29,547 bases of DNA, taken from the IMG/VR virus record IMGVR_UViG_3300020165_002465, positions 1 through 29,547 of that record. One strand, given 5' to 3'. The DNA comes from a virus. Positions 17,000 through 25,426 of this stretch are shown one piece after another. A program made the translations under genes and the position numbers. Numbering within the stretch: position 1 is the stretch's first letter; each line of letters opens with the position of its first letter. The notes under the pieces were generated by a model. The model did not search any database and was not told where the DNA came from. It saw only the letters and a program-made list of their open reading frames with translations.

Positions 17000-18124
17000 T
17001 TAAACTCCCGTTGTATTAAAATTATAAATTTGTTCACATATATAATTAACTTCGTCATCAGTTAATGATTGGTGTAAAGGTAGGCATAATGTTCTATCCA
17101 TTATTTTTTCTGTATTTTTTAATGAAAGCCCATCGTCATAGTACTTGACCTTATGTAAAGGGTAATATCTAAATGAAGTATATACTCCATTGTCTTTTAA
17201 ATGTCTAGCCAACTCATCTCTTTTATCTGTTTGAATATGATACATATAGTATGAACTTTCTTTATTGATTGGTATCTCTCGTGGAACATCAATCCAATCC
17301 ACATGTTTCAATGTATTGTTATACATTGTATGTATTTCTTTTCGCCTTGATATAAAACCATCTAACTTTTTAAGTTGTTCTAAACCTATAGCAGCAGTAA
17401 CATCATTTATTATTACTCTTCTACCAGGCAACTCTATATCAAATTCCCACCATTTGGTATCTATAGAATTTGAAAATCCACTAGCACTTTTTAAACCCAA
17501 GTATGCTTCATAATCAAGTCTTTTAGCTAACTCAAGGTCTTTACAATAAACTAAACCACCATCACCCATAACTAATATTTTCATAGCATCAAATGACCAA
17601 AGACCTATATCACCAATAGTTCCCGTAAACTGATTGTTGTATTTTGATATGGGACTATTAGCATTATCTTCTATTAACTTAATATTGTGTTTATCACACA
17701 AATCCACTATTTCATCCATGTCACACGGAACACCAGCGTAATGTAGTATTATTACCGCTTTTGTTTTTTTAGTTATATTTTTTTCTATGTCATCAGCACT
17801 TACGTTTAAAGTTCTACTATCAACATCACAGAATATTGGTTTAGCACCACGACTAACAATAGCATTAGCAGCTCCTATAAAACTTATTGATGGTAATATA
17901 ACTTCATCACCTTCTTCTATTTCAAGTATATTCATTGATTGAAATAAACCTTCCGTACAACTACAAATAGTTTTAAAATTATCGGGATGTGATTGTAACT
18001 TTAATGAAAAGTTTTCAACAAATTTTTCTGTCAATTTTCCCTTTCCCAACCAATTACTTTTAAATACCTTTTCGATAGCATCAAGTTCTTCTTGGCCAAG
18101 TGAGGGTTGATAAATATTAATCAT
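17000..18124 (-). CDS. DegT/DnrJ/EryC1/StrS-family PLP aminotransferase, 374 aa
   Basis: Transfers an amino group to a keto-sugar nucleotide, the step that makes amino-deoxy sugars. Asp153 in LIEDNANSP contacts the pyridine nitrogen of PLP. Lys182 in WSFDAMKILVMGDGG is the Schiff-base lysine. CTEGLFQSMN (56-65) binds the phosphate region. The C-terminal half has VTAAIGLEQLKKL, YYMYHIQ and LPLHQSLTDDEV, all normal for the family; the length is standard. It has an AGGAG Shine-Dalgarno and follows a 51-base gap with a possible promoter. Its partner could be the FlaA1- or RmlB-type dehydratase upstream (legionaminic-type path) or GMD (perosamine); the sequence does not decide. Confidence 0.92.
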   Translation of the reverse strand: MINIYQPSLGQEELDAIEKVFKSNWLGKGKLTEKFVENFSLKLQSHPDNFKTICSCTEGLFQSMNILEIEEGDEVILPSISFIGAANAIVSRGAKPIFCDVDSRTLNVSADDIEKNITKKTKAVIILHYAGVPCDMDEIVDLCDKHNIKLIEDNANSPISKYNNQFTGTIGDIGLWSFDAMKILVMGDGGLVYCKDLELAKRLDYEAYLGLKSASGFSNSIDTKWWEFDIELPGRRVIINDVTAAIGLEQLKKLDGFISRRKEIHTMYNNTLKHVDWIDVPREIPINKESSYYMYHIQTDKRDELARHLKDNGVYTSFRYYPLHKVKYYDDGLSLKNTEKIMDRTLCLPLHQSLTDDEVNYICEQIYNFNTTGV

Positions 18125-18145
18125 TAATACTCCTGTTGTAATCTC

Positions 18146-18174
18146 AATTTACTAATTAATTCTATGAAAGTCAA
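18146..18174 (-). promoter_or_regulatory. Possible sigma-70-like promoter before the aminotransferase gene
   Basis: In one of the two longest gaps between genes (51 bases), the minus strand reads TTGACT at 18174-18169, a 17-base spacer, then TAAATT at 18151-18146. These match five of six -35 bases and four of six -10 bases of the sigma-70 consensus. The aminotransferase ATG follows about 20 bases later with an AGGAG site between. In DNA this AT-rich such matches arise by chance, so the call is weak. An internal promoter would let the downstream block be transcribed apart from the neu genes. Confidence 0.3.
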
Positions 18175-18175
18175 G

Positions 18176-18868
18176 TTAAAAAGAATTTAATTTTATAATT
18201 TTTAAATTATCGACTTCAAATTCAAAGTTTGATGCTGTGTACATATTGAATTTTATATTTGATTTTTTTGTTACAACCTTTTTAAAAAAGTCTTGCATTA
18301 AATCTGTCGGATCATGACGATTTGCTAATTCATTGTTTCCGTGGTCATTTCTTTCCTTACCGATTGAATTTGTAAAGTAACCTGTACCGACTATACCAAT
18401 ATTTTCATAAAAATCCATTCCAATAATATTAACTTCATCAGGTTTAAGTTGGTTTACTATATACAACAGCGCGTCTAACCCACTAGAGGGTGAAGTGTAA
18501 GCATATCTTGGATGTGATATCATATCTTTTTTATTTATGTCATCTAAATTTTCAACTGGCAATATCCCATCACGACCTTCTATCTGTAAAAAATGATTTG
18601 GAATAGGCGGTGATACCTCTTTCACATATGGTAAAATAATTTTATCAAAGTTATATTTTTTATAAAGTTCAGTAGCACCTGATTGTGGAAAATAAGCAGC
18701 TAAACTCAACACATGAGTAACATTAGAAGATGCTGATAAATATTCATCTATAAACTTATCTTCTGCTTCATAATGAAAACCATTAACGATAACACTATGA
18801 TTTACTTTAGGCACACTACTAATATGTCCTAATGAATCTCCTCGGCAGAGTAATGTTACTGCTTTCAT
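18176..18868 (-). CDS. Putative GT42-like sialyltransferase, 230 aa
   Basis: Layout resembles bacterial GT42 sialyltransferases (Campylobacter Cst type), compared from memory. An N-terminal strand and loop (VTLLCRGDSLGHI, residues 4-16) stands where Cst-II has a G-N-G-P-S-L loop. SPSSGLDALLYIVNQL (126-141) and VNIIGMDFYENIG (146-158) parallel the TSG helix and the S-G-I-D-F-Y strand. NRHDPTDLMQDFFKKV (183-198) places His185 like the catalytic His of Cst-II. It has a GAGAGG Shine-Dalgarno and overlaps the CMP-sugar synthetase by 4 bases, the expected neighbour for an enzyme using CMP-sialic acid. At 230 aa it is somewhat short. A related alternative is a DUF115/Maf-type transferase. Confidence 0.55.
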   Translation of the reverse strand: MKAVTLLCRGDSLGHISSVPKVNHSVIVNGFHYEAEDKFIDEYLSASSNVTHVLSLAAYFPQSGATELYKKYNFDKIILPYVKEVSPPIPNHFLQIEGRDGILPVENLDDINKKDMISHPRYAYTSPSSGLDALLYIVNQLKPDEVNIIGMDFYENIGIVGTGYFTNSIGKERNDHGNNELANRHDPTDLMQDFFKKVVTKKSNIKFNMYTASNFEFEVDNLKIIKLNSF

Positions 18869-19536
18869 TTATTACCTCTCATTATCTTTTTAACTAACTT
18901 TAAATCCTCGTGGGTATCTATATCAATAGACTCGCTCTCTTCCATAACAACAAATCCAACATTACCATTTTGTAAAATATTAGATTTTAAAAAATTATGT
19001 TTCGTTGTAACATAGAAAGCTCCATTTTCTCTATACCAAGTTTGATGCTCTTGAGTTCTTTTTCTGTTACCCAATTCAAAATTTATTGGTTTGCCATTGT
19101 CACCCCAATAGTAATTTACATCTTTACATACTGATATAATAGAATGATAACTACTATAAATATCCAAAGGCCGATGCATCTGCTCAATACCAAATAAAAT
19201 AGAATAAAAATGTAATAAAGGTGATGTGGGTTGTACTACACAAAATAAATCCGTTTCTATTTTTTCTAAAAAATGTTTCACAACGTCTTCTGTTTTTGCT
19301 TTATCAGTTGCTAATCTTTCAGGCCTTTCTATTACATTTACACCCATAGACTTTGTAAATTTTTTTATATCAATGTCATCAGTACTGACATAAATTTCAT
19401 CAGTAATGTTTTTACAAGTTTCTATTACATATTGTAATAATGGTTTACCGTTTACATCAACTAAGTTCTTTTTTGGTATTCGTTTTGAACCACCTCTTGC
19501 TGGTATTAATATTTTTATATTATCCATAAATTCCAT
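18865..19536 (-). CDS. neuA: CMP-nonulosonic acid (CMP-Neu5Ac type) synthetase, 223 aa
   Basis: Activates a nonulosonic acid with CTP to give the CMP-sugar donor. The nucleotide loop is IPARGGSKRIPKKN (11-24), the family signature. VVQPTSPLL, YRENGAFYVTTK and ESIDIDTHEDL are the later conserved blocks; the length fits NeuA/LegF/PseF single-domain enzymes. The motifs do not separate Neu5Ac from legionaminic or pseudaminic substrates. An in-frame ATG at 19527 (Met4) has GGA four bases upstream and would also give a normal N-terminus, so the start is uncertain by three residues. It overlaps the dehydratase gene upstream by 17 bases and the sialyltransferase candidate by 4. Confidence 0.92.
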   Translation of the reverse strand: MEFMDNIKILIPARGGSKRIPKKNLVDVNGKPLLQYVIETCKNITDEIYVSTDDIDIKKFTKSMGVNVIERPERLATDKAKTEDVVKHFLEKIETDLFCVVQPTSPLLHFYSILFGIEQMHRPLDIYSSYHSIISVCKDVNYYWGDNGKPINFELGNRKRTQEHQTWYRENGAFYVTTKHNFLKSNILQNGNVGFVVMEESESIDIDTHEDLKLVKKIMRGNK

Positions 19537-20482
19537 ATTTAAATAAAGATTTTTTTAAGTTCTTATCTGTTTCAGCCACCATATCAATCATCTCATCAAC
19601 ATTCATTTTCTTTGCAGTTAATGATGAATATTCTTCTGTTAGAATATCTGTACGGCTTGTGTTTTCTTCTTCTGTTATTTTAATAAAATCTCCTATACAA
19701 TGACTGTATGGCAACTCATTAGTACTTATCAAAGTTTCATCCAATTTTTCACCTGGTCTTCTTCCTATTTCTTCTACATCATCTGAAATTACTTTAGCCA
19801 ACTCTAACATATTCACTGTTTTCATTTTTTTAGATAAAATAAAACCACCATCACCCTTCTGTGTCCACTGCATTGTTTTATGTACTAAATCAACAGCTTC
19901 TCTCTGTGAAAACATTAATCTATTCATCCGAGAATCAGTTAACTTTAATGTTTCATTGTTAGCTTTTAACCTTAACCAAAATGGCAATACCGATCCGTGA
20001 CTATGTGTAACATTTCCAAATCTACATACAGAAAACTTATTTATTTCATTATTTGCTTCTATGAACATTTTTTCCATTAGCAATTTACTATACCCATAAT
20101 TCTGTTCAGGTATACATGCTTTATCTGTACTTACAGCTATTGTAACTGGCACATTATATTCAGAAGAACATTCAATAACATTCAAACTACCAATAATATT
20201 TGATTTTATAGTTTGTATTGGTGTTATTTCTCCCGTATCAACATGCTTTAAAGCAGCAGCATGTATTATCACATCAGGTTTAATATCTATGATAGCTTGT
20301 GATAATGTAATTTTATCCTCTACTGCTCCTAAAATTATTTTTACTTTATCAAAACTCCTCTTTAAAGAGACTTGCATTTTTTCATTTCTACTATAGCTAT
20401 AAAATTTATAATCATCATAATAATTTTTTATAAAACTTGATCCAATTGTTCCAGATCCACCTGTTATTAAAACTTTTTTCAT
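19520..20482 (-). CDS. FlaA1/PseB/CapD-type UDP-sugar 4,6-dehydratase (SDR), 320 aa
   Basis: A cytosolic extended SDR of the UDP-GlcNAc 4,6-dehydratase group. Seen: VLITGGSGTIGSSF (4-17) for NAD(P), IHAAALKHVDTGE for the active-site loop, AVSTDKACIPEQNYGYSKLLME with catalytic Tyr/Lys, CRFGNVTHSHGSVLPFW, and RRPGEKLDETLIS, the signature of FlaA1/PseB/CapE enzymes. I start at the ATG ending at 20482 because AGGAG lies six bases upstream; the in-frame ATG at 20488 directly abuts that site. In a nonulosonate cluster this suggests the dehydration step of a legionaminic- or pseudaminic-type path, but the sugar is not proven. There is no transmembrane part, unlike CapD. Confidence 0.88.
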   Translation of the reverse strand: MKKVLITGGSGTIGSSFIKNYYDDYKFYSYSRNEKMQVSLKRSFDKVKIILGAVEDKITLSQAIIDIKPDVIIHAAALKHVDTGEITPIQTIKSNIIGSLNVIECSSEYNVPVTIAVSTDKACIPEQNYGYSKLLMEKMFIEANNEINKFSVCRFGNVTHSHGSVLPFWLRLKANNETLKLTDSRMNRLMFSQREAVDLVHKTMQWTQKGDGGFILSKKMKTVNMLELAKVISDDVEEIGRRPGEKLDETLISTNELPYSHCIGDFIKITEEENTSRTDILTEEYSSLTAKKMNVDEMIDMVAETDKNLKKSLFKYGIYG

Positions 20483-20491
20483 ATTCATCTC

Positions 20492-21634
20492 CTAGTAAGT
20501 AATTCTTTTTTGAATAACTTTATTACCTATGTTTATTTTTTTTAAAATTTTTATAATTCTATTTGAAGAATTTCCATCCCCATATGGATTTTCACAATAT
20601 AAAATATTTTTTTGGAATATTTTATCGTTCAATATTTTATTTATAGCTCCGGTTATCTCATACTCCTCGTAGTCAACATCTATTAAGTTTTCTGGTCTTA
20701 ATCTACCTTGTTGCCTTGTCCCAATATTAATAGTTGGAACTTTAAATGTTGCTGTTTCGTGAATACCAGAACTAGAATTTCCTATCAAAGCTGTAGCATA
20801 ACTCAATAAAGAAACATAATCTTTTAGAGACAGTGTTGGGAAGTATTTTATATTACTATTTTTTATTTCTTCTATTATAACTTGAGAACCTGCATCATTA
20901 TTTGGATAAATTAAAACACTCGGTACACCACTTTTCTTTATCGCATTTAAAGTTTCTTTTATTTGTCTTTTAGCATCACTTAATTCTGTTGTGACAGGAT
21001 GTTGTAAAACTAAAAAAAACTTTTTCTTAACATCTACATCAAATTTATTTTTTATTTCATCAGGTGTGCTTTTGTTAACACTTAACATAGCGTCAATTGA
21101 TGGACACCCCACAACAAAAATATGTTTGGGTACTTCACCCATTTTGATTAATCTATTTTTAGCATCATTATTGCTAACTAAATGGTAATGTGAAAATTTA
21201 CTAACAGCATGCCTAATAGATTCATCAATCGTACCACTTACTTCTCCGCCTTGAATGTGTACTACAGGTATATTCATGTGGGCACCAGCAATTGATACTG
21301 CTAAATTAGCACCTATATCAAATCCAGATAAAATTATATCTGGTTTGGATTCTTCTATAGCATCAACTAGTCCTATTGTCACACGACCTAAAGCCTTAGT
21401 CATCTCAGCACCACTATCTCTATCTACACTATCGTTAAACATTTCTACAGTTTTAAAGACTTTAAAACCACCTTCTTTTATTTCATTGATAGTTTTACCA
21501 TAACTATCCAGTAAATGTATACCGGTAACAACTAAATCATAATCTAAATCTTCATCATTACTTATCAGTTCTAATATGGGTTTAAATCTACTAAAGTCTG
21601 CTCTTCTTTCCGTAACCACAAATACTTTTCTCAT
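20492..21634 (-). CDS. neuC: Hydrolysing UDP-GlcNAc-type 2-epimerase (NeuC/LegG family), 380 aa
   Basis: Makes N-acetylmannosamine (or its 2,4-diamino analogue) from the UDP sugar, the step before NeuB. A GT-B-like fold is clear: [15 protein letters not shown] near the start, [38 protein letters not shown] in the middle, and [14 protein letters not shown] in the nucleotide site. The length of 380 matches the hydrolysing epimerases NeuC and LegG. It sits between neuB and the FlaA1-type dehydratase, overlapping neuB by 4 bases. I give neuC as the symbol by family; with a dehydratase and aminotransferase beside it, LegG is equally possible. Confidence 0.9.
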   Translation of the reverse strand: MRKVFVVTERRADFSRFKPILELISNDEDLDYDLVVTGIHLLDSYGKTINEIKEGGFKVFKTVEMFNDSVDRDSGAEMTKALGRVTIGLVDAIEESKPDIILSGFDIGANLAVSIAGAHMNIPVVHIQGGEVSGTIDESIRHAVSKFSHYHLVSNNDAKNRLIKMGEVPKHIFVVGCPSIDAMLSVNKSTPDEIKNKFDVDVKKKFFLVLQHPVTTELSDAKRQIKETLNAIKKSGVPSVLIYPNNDAGSQVIIEEIKNSNIKYFPTLSLKDYVSLLSYATALIGNSSSGIHETATFKVPTINIGTRQQGRLRPENLIDVDYEEYEITGAINKILNDKIFQKNILYCENPYGDGNSSNRIIKILKKINIGNKVIQKRITY

Positions 21635-22665
21635 TTAAAATCTTCCCAAGTTAAATGTTCATCATTTTTGATGTCTCTAATTGATACCTTTCCAAGTAAA
21701 GTTTTATAATGTTCTGCTTTTATATTACCTGTTCCTGGTCGTTTTACCCAAATATTATCCTTATTTAATTTTTCACCCTTCGATATATCTTTGATAGAAA
21801 CAACTGTAGCAAAAGCAAAATCCATAGTAACCTGCTCTTCTTTCAGTTCTAATTTACTACCACCTCTCATTTTAAAAACTTCTTCACTACCTCGTATCAA
21901 CTCTCCTAATTCTTTTGTATCCATAGAATTTAATATATCAGGACCTTCTCTATCCTTTGTATCTATAAAATGTCTTTCTAAAATTGAAGCCCCTAAACCA
22001 GTAGCAGCAAGACAAGCATTATTATTTATTGTATGGTCTGATAAACCTATAACAGCATTTGGAAAATTATCTTTTAATTCTATCATAGCTCCAAGTCTAA
22101 CAAGATGAAATGGTGTTGGATATAAATTAGTAGTATGTAACAAAGCGTATTCAATATTATTATCTTCTAATATAGTAACCGTCTTTCTGACACTTTCTAT
22201 CGTATTCATACCAGTTGATACTATCATTGGCTTACCAAAAGATGCAACATGCTCTATCAAAGGATAATTGTTACATTCACCTGAACCAATTTTATAAGCA
22301 GAAACTCCCATTCTTTCTAACCTATTAGCTGCAGCTCTTGAAAATGGAGTGCTTATAAAGATTGCACCTTTTAATTCAACATAATTTTTTAGTTCTATTT
22401 CATCATCTTCGGATAAGGCACATTCGTTCATAATGTCATATATTGAAGAATTTGAATTTCCTGGAATAATCTTTTTGGATAGTTTTGACATTTCATCATC
22501 TATAACATGAGTTTGATGTTTTATTATTTCTACCCCTTGACTACAAGCCTCGTCAACTAAATGTTTTGCTAAATTTAAATCACCATTATGATTTATACCA
22601 ATCTCAGCAATAACTAAAGGTTTGTAATCAGAACCTATTAATCTATCATTTATCAACATTTTCAT
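21631..22665 (-). CDS. neuB: Nonulosonic acid (sialic acid-type) synthase, 344 aa
   Basis: Condenses phosphoenolpyruvate with N-acetylmannosamine or a related 6-carbon sugar to give a 9-carbon acid. Seen: [15 protein letters not shown] (16-30), the NeuB signature with Glu21 and the Asn-His-Asn metal/PEP site; [48 protein letters not shown]; and [22 protein letters not shown]-terminal SAF (antifreeze-like) domain from about 285 includes [11 protein letters not shown]. The length is standard. NeuB, LegI and PseI share these motifs, so the product could be Neu5Ac or legionaminic acid; the NeuC-type partner argues against pseudaminic acid. It overlaps the RmlB-like gene by 20 bases. Confidence 0.94.
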   Translation of the reverse strand: MKMLINDRLIGSDYKPLVIAEIGINHNGDLNLAKHLVDEACSQGVEIIKHQTHVIDDEMSKLSKKIIPGNSNSSIYDIMNECALSEDDEIELKNYVELKGAIFISTPFSRAAANRLERMGVSAYKIGSGECNNYPLIEHVASFGKPMIVSTGMNTIESVRKTVTILEDNNIEYALLHTTNLYPTPFHLVRLGAMIELKDNFPNAVIGLSDHTINNNACLAATGLGASILERHFIDTKDREGPDILNSMDTKELGELIRGSEEVFKMRGGSKLELKEEQVTMDFAFATVVSIKDISKGEKLNKDNIWVKRPGTGNIKAEHYKTLLGKVSIRDIKNDEHLTWEDFK

Positions 22666-23578
22666 TGTTAAAAAAATCCCTATTTTTTGTATACCAATCT
22701 ATTAGTTTTGATATGTCTTCTTTTAAATATCGATTAGGTTTCCATCCTATACTACGAAGTTTATCACTATTAGATAAGTAAATAGGATCTTGAAATAGTC
22801 TGTCATCTACATATTTTATATATTGATTAATATCTTTACCCATACCATCACAAATCATTTTCGTAACATCCATTACCGTGTAAGACTCATCAGTAGAGAC
22901 ATTATAAATATTTTTATTTTTACCCTTACTCATGACAATTTCTACAGCATCCACGAAGTCGTCAATATTTAGGAAATACCTAACTTGTTTACCCACACCA
23001 TGTATTGTTAGCTTTTTATCGTCCTGTAATCTAGTAATAAAATATGGTATTAGTTTATCGGGAAATTGCATTGTACCATAAGTGTTATTTAATCTAACCA
23101 CTTTCCAGTTCAACCCATAACAATAACCATAAGCATGTAAGATAGATTCACCACTAGCCTTAGTTGCTGAATATGGATTTGTGGGTAGTGCCATTGAATT
23201 TTCATACAAAGGTTCACCCGTTCCTATTACTTCATCAGTACTCAAATGTAATAATGAAATATTATTTTTAATACAATATGTACTTAGATGATGTATTCCC
23301 AATATATTTGTGTCAATAAAATCTGTCGGTCTTTTAAAAGACTCATCTACATGAGTTTCAGCGGCTGAATTTATTACCAAGTCAAAGTCGGTATCCAATT
23401 TATTATATATTTTTGAATTTTGTATCTCACCCTCTACCACCAAGATATTTTCATCTAATCTATTTAGACATGAGGTATGCCCCATCGAATCTAAAACAAC
23501 TACTTCGTGATTCTCTTTAAATCTATTTGCTATATGTGAACCAATAAATCCGGCTCCTCCAGTTATTAATATTTTCAT
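22646..23578 (-). CDS. RmlB-like NDP-sugar 4,6-dehydratase (extended SDR), 310 aa
   Basis: Resembles dTDP-glucose 4,6-dehydratase and LegB-type enzymes. Seen: [13 protein letters not shown] (4-16), [14 protein letters not shown] (71-84), the active-site STDEV at 113-117, Tyr136/Lys140 in [31 protein letters not shown], and [19 protein letters not shown]. These are strong RmlB-group signatures; Asp/Glu in STDEV carry out the water elimination. The 310-residue length is a little short of RmlB. A GAGGA Shine-Dalgarno precedes the ATG. At the head of the neu module it could supply the 4-keto sugar for the DegT aminotransferase; which nucleotide it uses is unknown. The window therefore holds two 4,6-dehydratases of different subfamilies plus GMD. 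Confidence 0.9.
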   Translation of the reverse strand: MKILITGGAGFIGSHIANRFKENHEVVVLDSMGHTSCLNRLDENILVVEGEIQNSKIYNKLDTDFDLVINSAAETHVDESFKRPTDFIDTNILGIHHLSTYCIKNNISLLHLSTDEVIGTGEPLYENSMALPTNPYSATKASGESILHAYGYCYGLNWKVVRLNNTYGTMQFPDKLIPYFITRLQDDKKLTIHGVGKQVRYFLNIDDFVDAVEIVMSKGKNKNIYNVSTDESYTVMDVTKMICDGMGKDINQYIKYVDDRLFQDPIYLSNSDKLRSIGWKPNRYLKEDISKLIDWYTKNRDFFNNENVDK

Positions 23579-24603
23579 TAACTTTCCTCTATATCACTTA
23601 AATTTTTAAAAATATTGTACCAATGTAAACATAGTTTATTGTGGTCATAGCCGTCTATAAATTTATTTCTAATATTTTCATTTATCTCAACATTTAATTC
23701 ATCAAAATTTGATAAAATATAATCAATTTTTTCTTCTAAGTCTGACCAATCATACTTTACATCAATATATGTTTTACCTGGCTCATATATATCTGGTATA
23801 GTTTTAACTAAATCATGATTGGGTTTTATCATTATAGTCCCATATTGCATACACTCAAAATCTCTGAAACATATCTCTCCCATACCAAATGGAGAAAATG
23901 AAATTTTAGAATTCATTAAATTTTTAATATATTCTTGAAATGGAAGCCTATCATATATCATATTATATTTTGACTTTAAAGGCTCTAGTATATTCCACAA
24001 ACCATTTCTATGAGATGTGTAAAGATGATCATTTCTACTTTTATGATCTTCATTGTAATTATGTTTACCTTGAAAAATAGCACACACATCAGTAGTTTTA
24101 TTTTGTTTAATTGGTTGAAAATTTCTATAATCTTGAACAAGTTGTCCTACATTCCAACCTGTAAATTTTATTCTTTTCCATTTATCATCGGAAATATCAT
24201 ATGATAAATCTAAATCACTACCACTACCCCAAAACCATTTATTATGAGCATAGGGAACTTTATAAGCATCTTGTGATGGTAACATTTGATTTTTAAATAA
24301 ATAAATAGCATTACTTTTTTCAAAAACTTCATAACCACCCATTAATGATGTGGAATCTGAGCCTTCAAATAGGAAGTAATCACCGGTTACCTTTGATAAA
24401 TTTTCAAGCCCATAGTCAATACTGTCCTGTAATGTTTTTTTCTTATCAATGAAATCATGCATTCCAATAAATAGATAATCAAAATCATTAGAATTAGTAA
24501 ATTCAATACTATAGTCTCGTAATATATTTTGAATAAAAGCAAATGGCCTAAATGTTGGTTCATTCCTACCAAGTGCATAGTTTTGTATTTTTATTTTAAT
24601 CAT
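23578..24603 (-). CDS. Putative GT-B (exostosin/Glyco_trans_1-like) glycosyltransferase, 341 aa
   Basis: Probably a GT-B transferase. The donor-side segment SKISFSPFGMGEICFRDFECMQYGTIMIKPN, broken here as SKISFSPFGMGEICFRDFE followed by CMQYGTIMIKPN (from about residue 240), matches exostosin-like and GT1-like enzymes, where Glu and Arg hold the nucleotide. CAIFQGKHNYNED and SHRNGLWNILEPL precede it. The N-terminal half (LFIGMHDFID, DYFLFEGSD) looks like the acceptor Rossmann domain. No signal peptide. It ends one base into the RmlB-like gene start, and its own ATG overlaps the 64-residue gene upstream. I see no clear Shine-Dalgarno, so translation probably depends on coupling. Confidence 0.65.
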   Translation of the reverse strand: MIKIKIQNYALGRNEPTFRPFAFIQNILRDYSIEFTNSNDFDYLFIGMHDFIDKKKTLQDSIDYGLENLSKVTGDYFLFEGSDSTSLMGGYEVFEKSNAIYLFKNQMLPSQDAYKVPYAHNKWFWGSGSDLDLSYDISDDKWKRIKFTGWNVGQLVQDYRNFQPIKQNKTTDVCAIFQGKHNYNEDHKSRNDHLYTSHRNGLWNILEPLKSKYNMIYDRLPFQEYIKNLMNSKISFSPFGMGEICFRDFECMQYGTIMIKPNHDLVKTIPDIYEPGKTYIDVKYDWSDLEEKIDYILSNFDELNVEINENIRNKFIDGYDHNKLCLHWYNIFKNLSDIEES

Positions 24604-24794
24604 ATTGAAAAATTTTCTTTTAAAAAATCTTTTACCTTAACCCATCCAACATCTATTCTACTACTTTTTTGATATAGTTCTAAATCACCTATCTTAATAG
24701 CCTCACGAATTACTTCTTTAACTAATTGAACACTATTGTCATTTTCATGACCTTCGTATGACAACCCTATACCATTTTTGTTTTTATACTTCAT
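24600..24794 (-). CDS. Small hypothetical protein, 64 aa
   Basis: Not recognised. It is a short charged protein with a central helix-like segment (NSVQLVKEVIREAIKIGDLELYQ, split here as NSVQLVKEVIREAI and KIGDLELYQ) and a second short helix at the end (VKVKDFLKENFS). No Cys, no membrane span. It overlaps both flanking glycosyltransferase genes by exactly 4 bases (ATGA at each side). That pattern favours a real coupled gene over a chance frame. It may be an accessory or regulatory subunit for a neighbouring transferase; this is a guess from position. Confidence 0.55.
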   Translation of the reverse strand: MKYKNKNGIGLSYEGHENDNSVQLVKEVIREAIKIGDLELYQKSSRIDVGWVKVKDFLKENFSI

Positions 24795-25426
24795 CTTCTT
24801 ATCCCACTTATTTCTTCATTGTAAAATTTATTTTGTTCCACTTGTCTTTCTATCGTCTTTGGGTGAATGATAGAATACTTATGTTCTGTTGGTAAATGAG
24901 CATAAGTTTGAAAACCAACTAATTGCTCGTGAACTGGTTTTTCCCAACGAATGTTTGGTCGGTTACGAAAGATACGACCTTGCCAATCAGGATAATTTAT
25001 CCAACCCTTTTCGTTTATTGTATATCCATACATTCTACAATGTTCTTCTGTTATCCCCTTCACGGTATTTACTCTTGGAACAAAGATTAAATCAACCATA
25101 TTACCTTCAAGTAACTCGTGGATGTCTGCCATAAACCAATGTGAAATCATTTCGTCAGCATCTAAGTTAAAACTATAGTCACCACTACACATTTTCTTTA
25201 GATAGTTTTTCTGTGAACCAAAATCTTCCAAAAGATTTCTTTGCTCAAAGACTATGTTCTCGGTAGATACATAGAAATCCAAGATAGCTTTTGTCTTTTC
25301 ATTGTCTGAATAATCATCAAGGATAACTATCTCATCTTGTGGTTGTTTATACTTAATTAAAAACTTTAGTAGCTTTTCAAGAGTGGTAGTTTCGTTGTGG
25401 GTTAGTATAGAATAACTAATTTTCAT
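24791..25426 (-). CDS. GT2-family glycosyltransferase, 211 aa
   Basis: A compact family 2 (GT-A) transferase. SYSILTHNETTTLEKLLKFL opens the fold (4-23). IVILDDYSDNEKT has the first Asp pair (37-38) for nucleotide binding. SGDYSFNLDADEMIS carries the DxD at Asp89-Ala-Asp91. QGRIFRNRPNIRWEKPVHEQL is the usual WaaE/KdtX-like block in which His and Glu line the active site. The length is short but complete for this subgroup. It overlaps the 64-residue gene and the phage-type gene upstream by 4 bases each. It marks the upstream edge of the glycan block. Donor unknown. Confidence 0.85.
   Translation of the reverse strand: MKISYSILTHNETTTLEKLLKFLIKYKQPQDEIVILDDYSDNEKTKAILDFYVSTENIVFEQRNLLEDFGSQKNYLKKMCSGDYSFNLDADEMISHWFMADIHELLEGNMVDLIFVPRVNTVKGITEEHCRMYGYTINEKGWINYPDWQGRIFRNRPNIRWEKPVHEQLVGFQTYAHLPTEHKYSIIHPKTIERQVEQNKFYNEEISGIRR

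Noticed and set aside
24387-24578. Minus-strand 63-residue frame inside the 341-residue transferase
   Set aside because: Same strand but another frame; Leu/Ile-rich shadow without a ribosome site.
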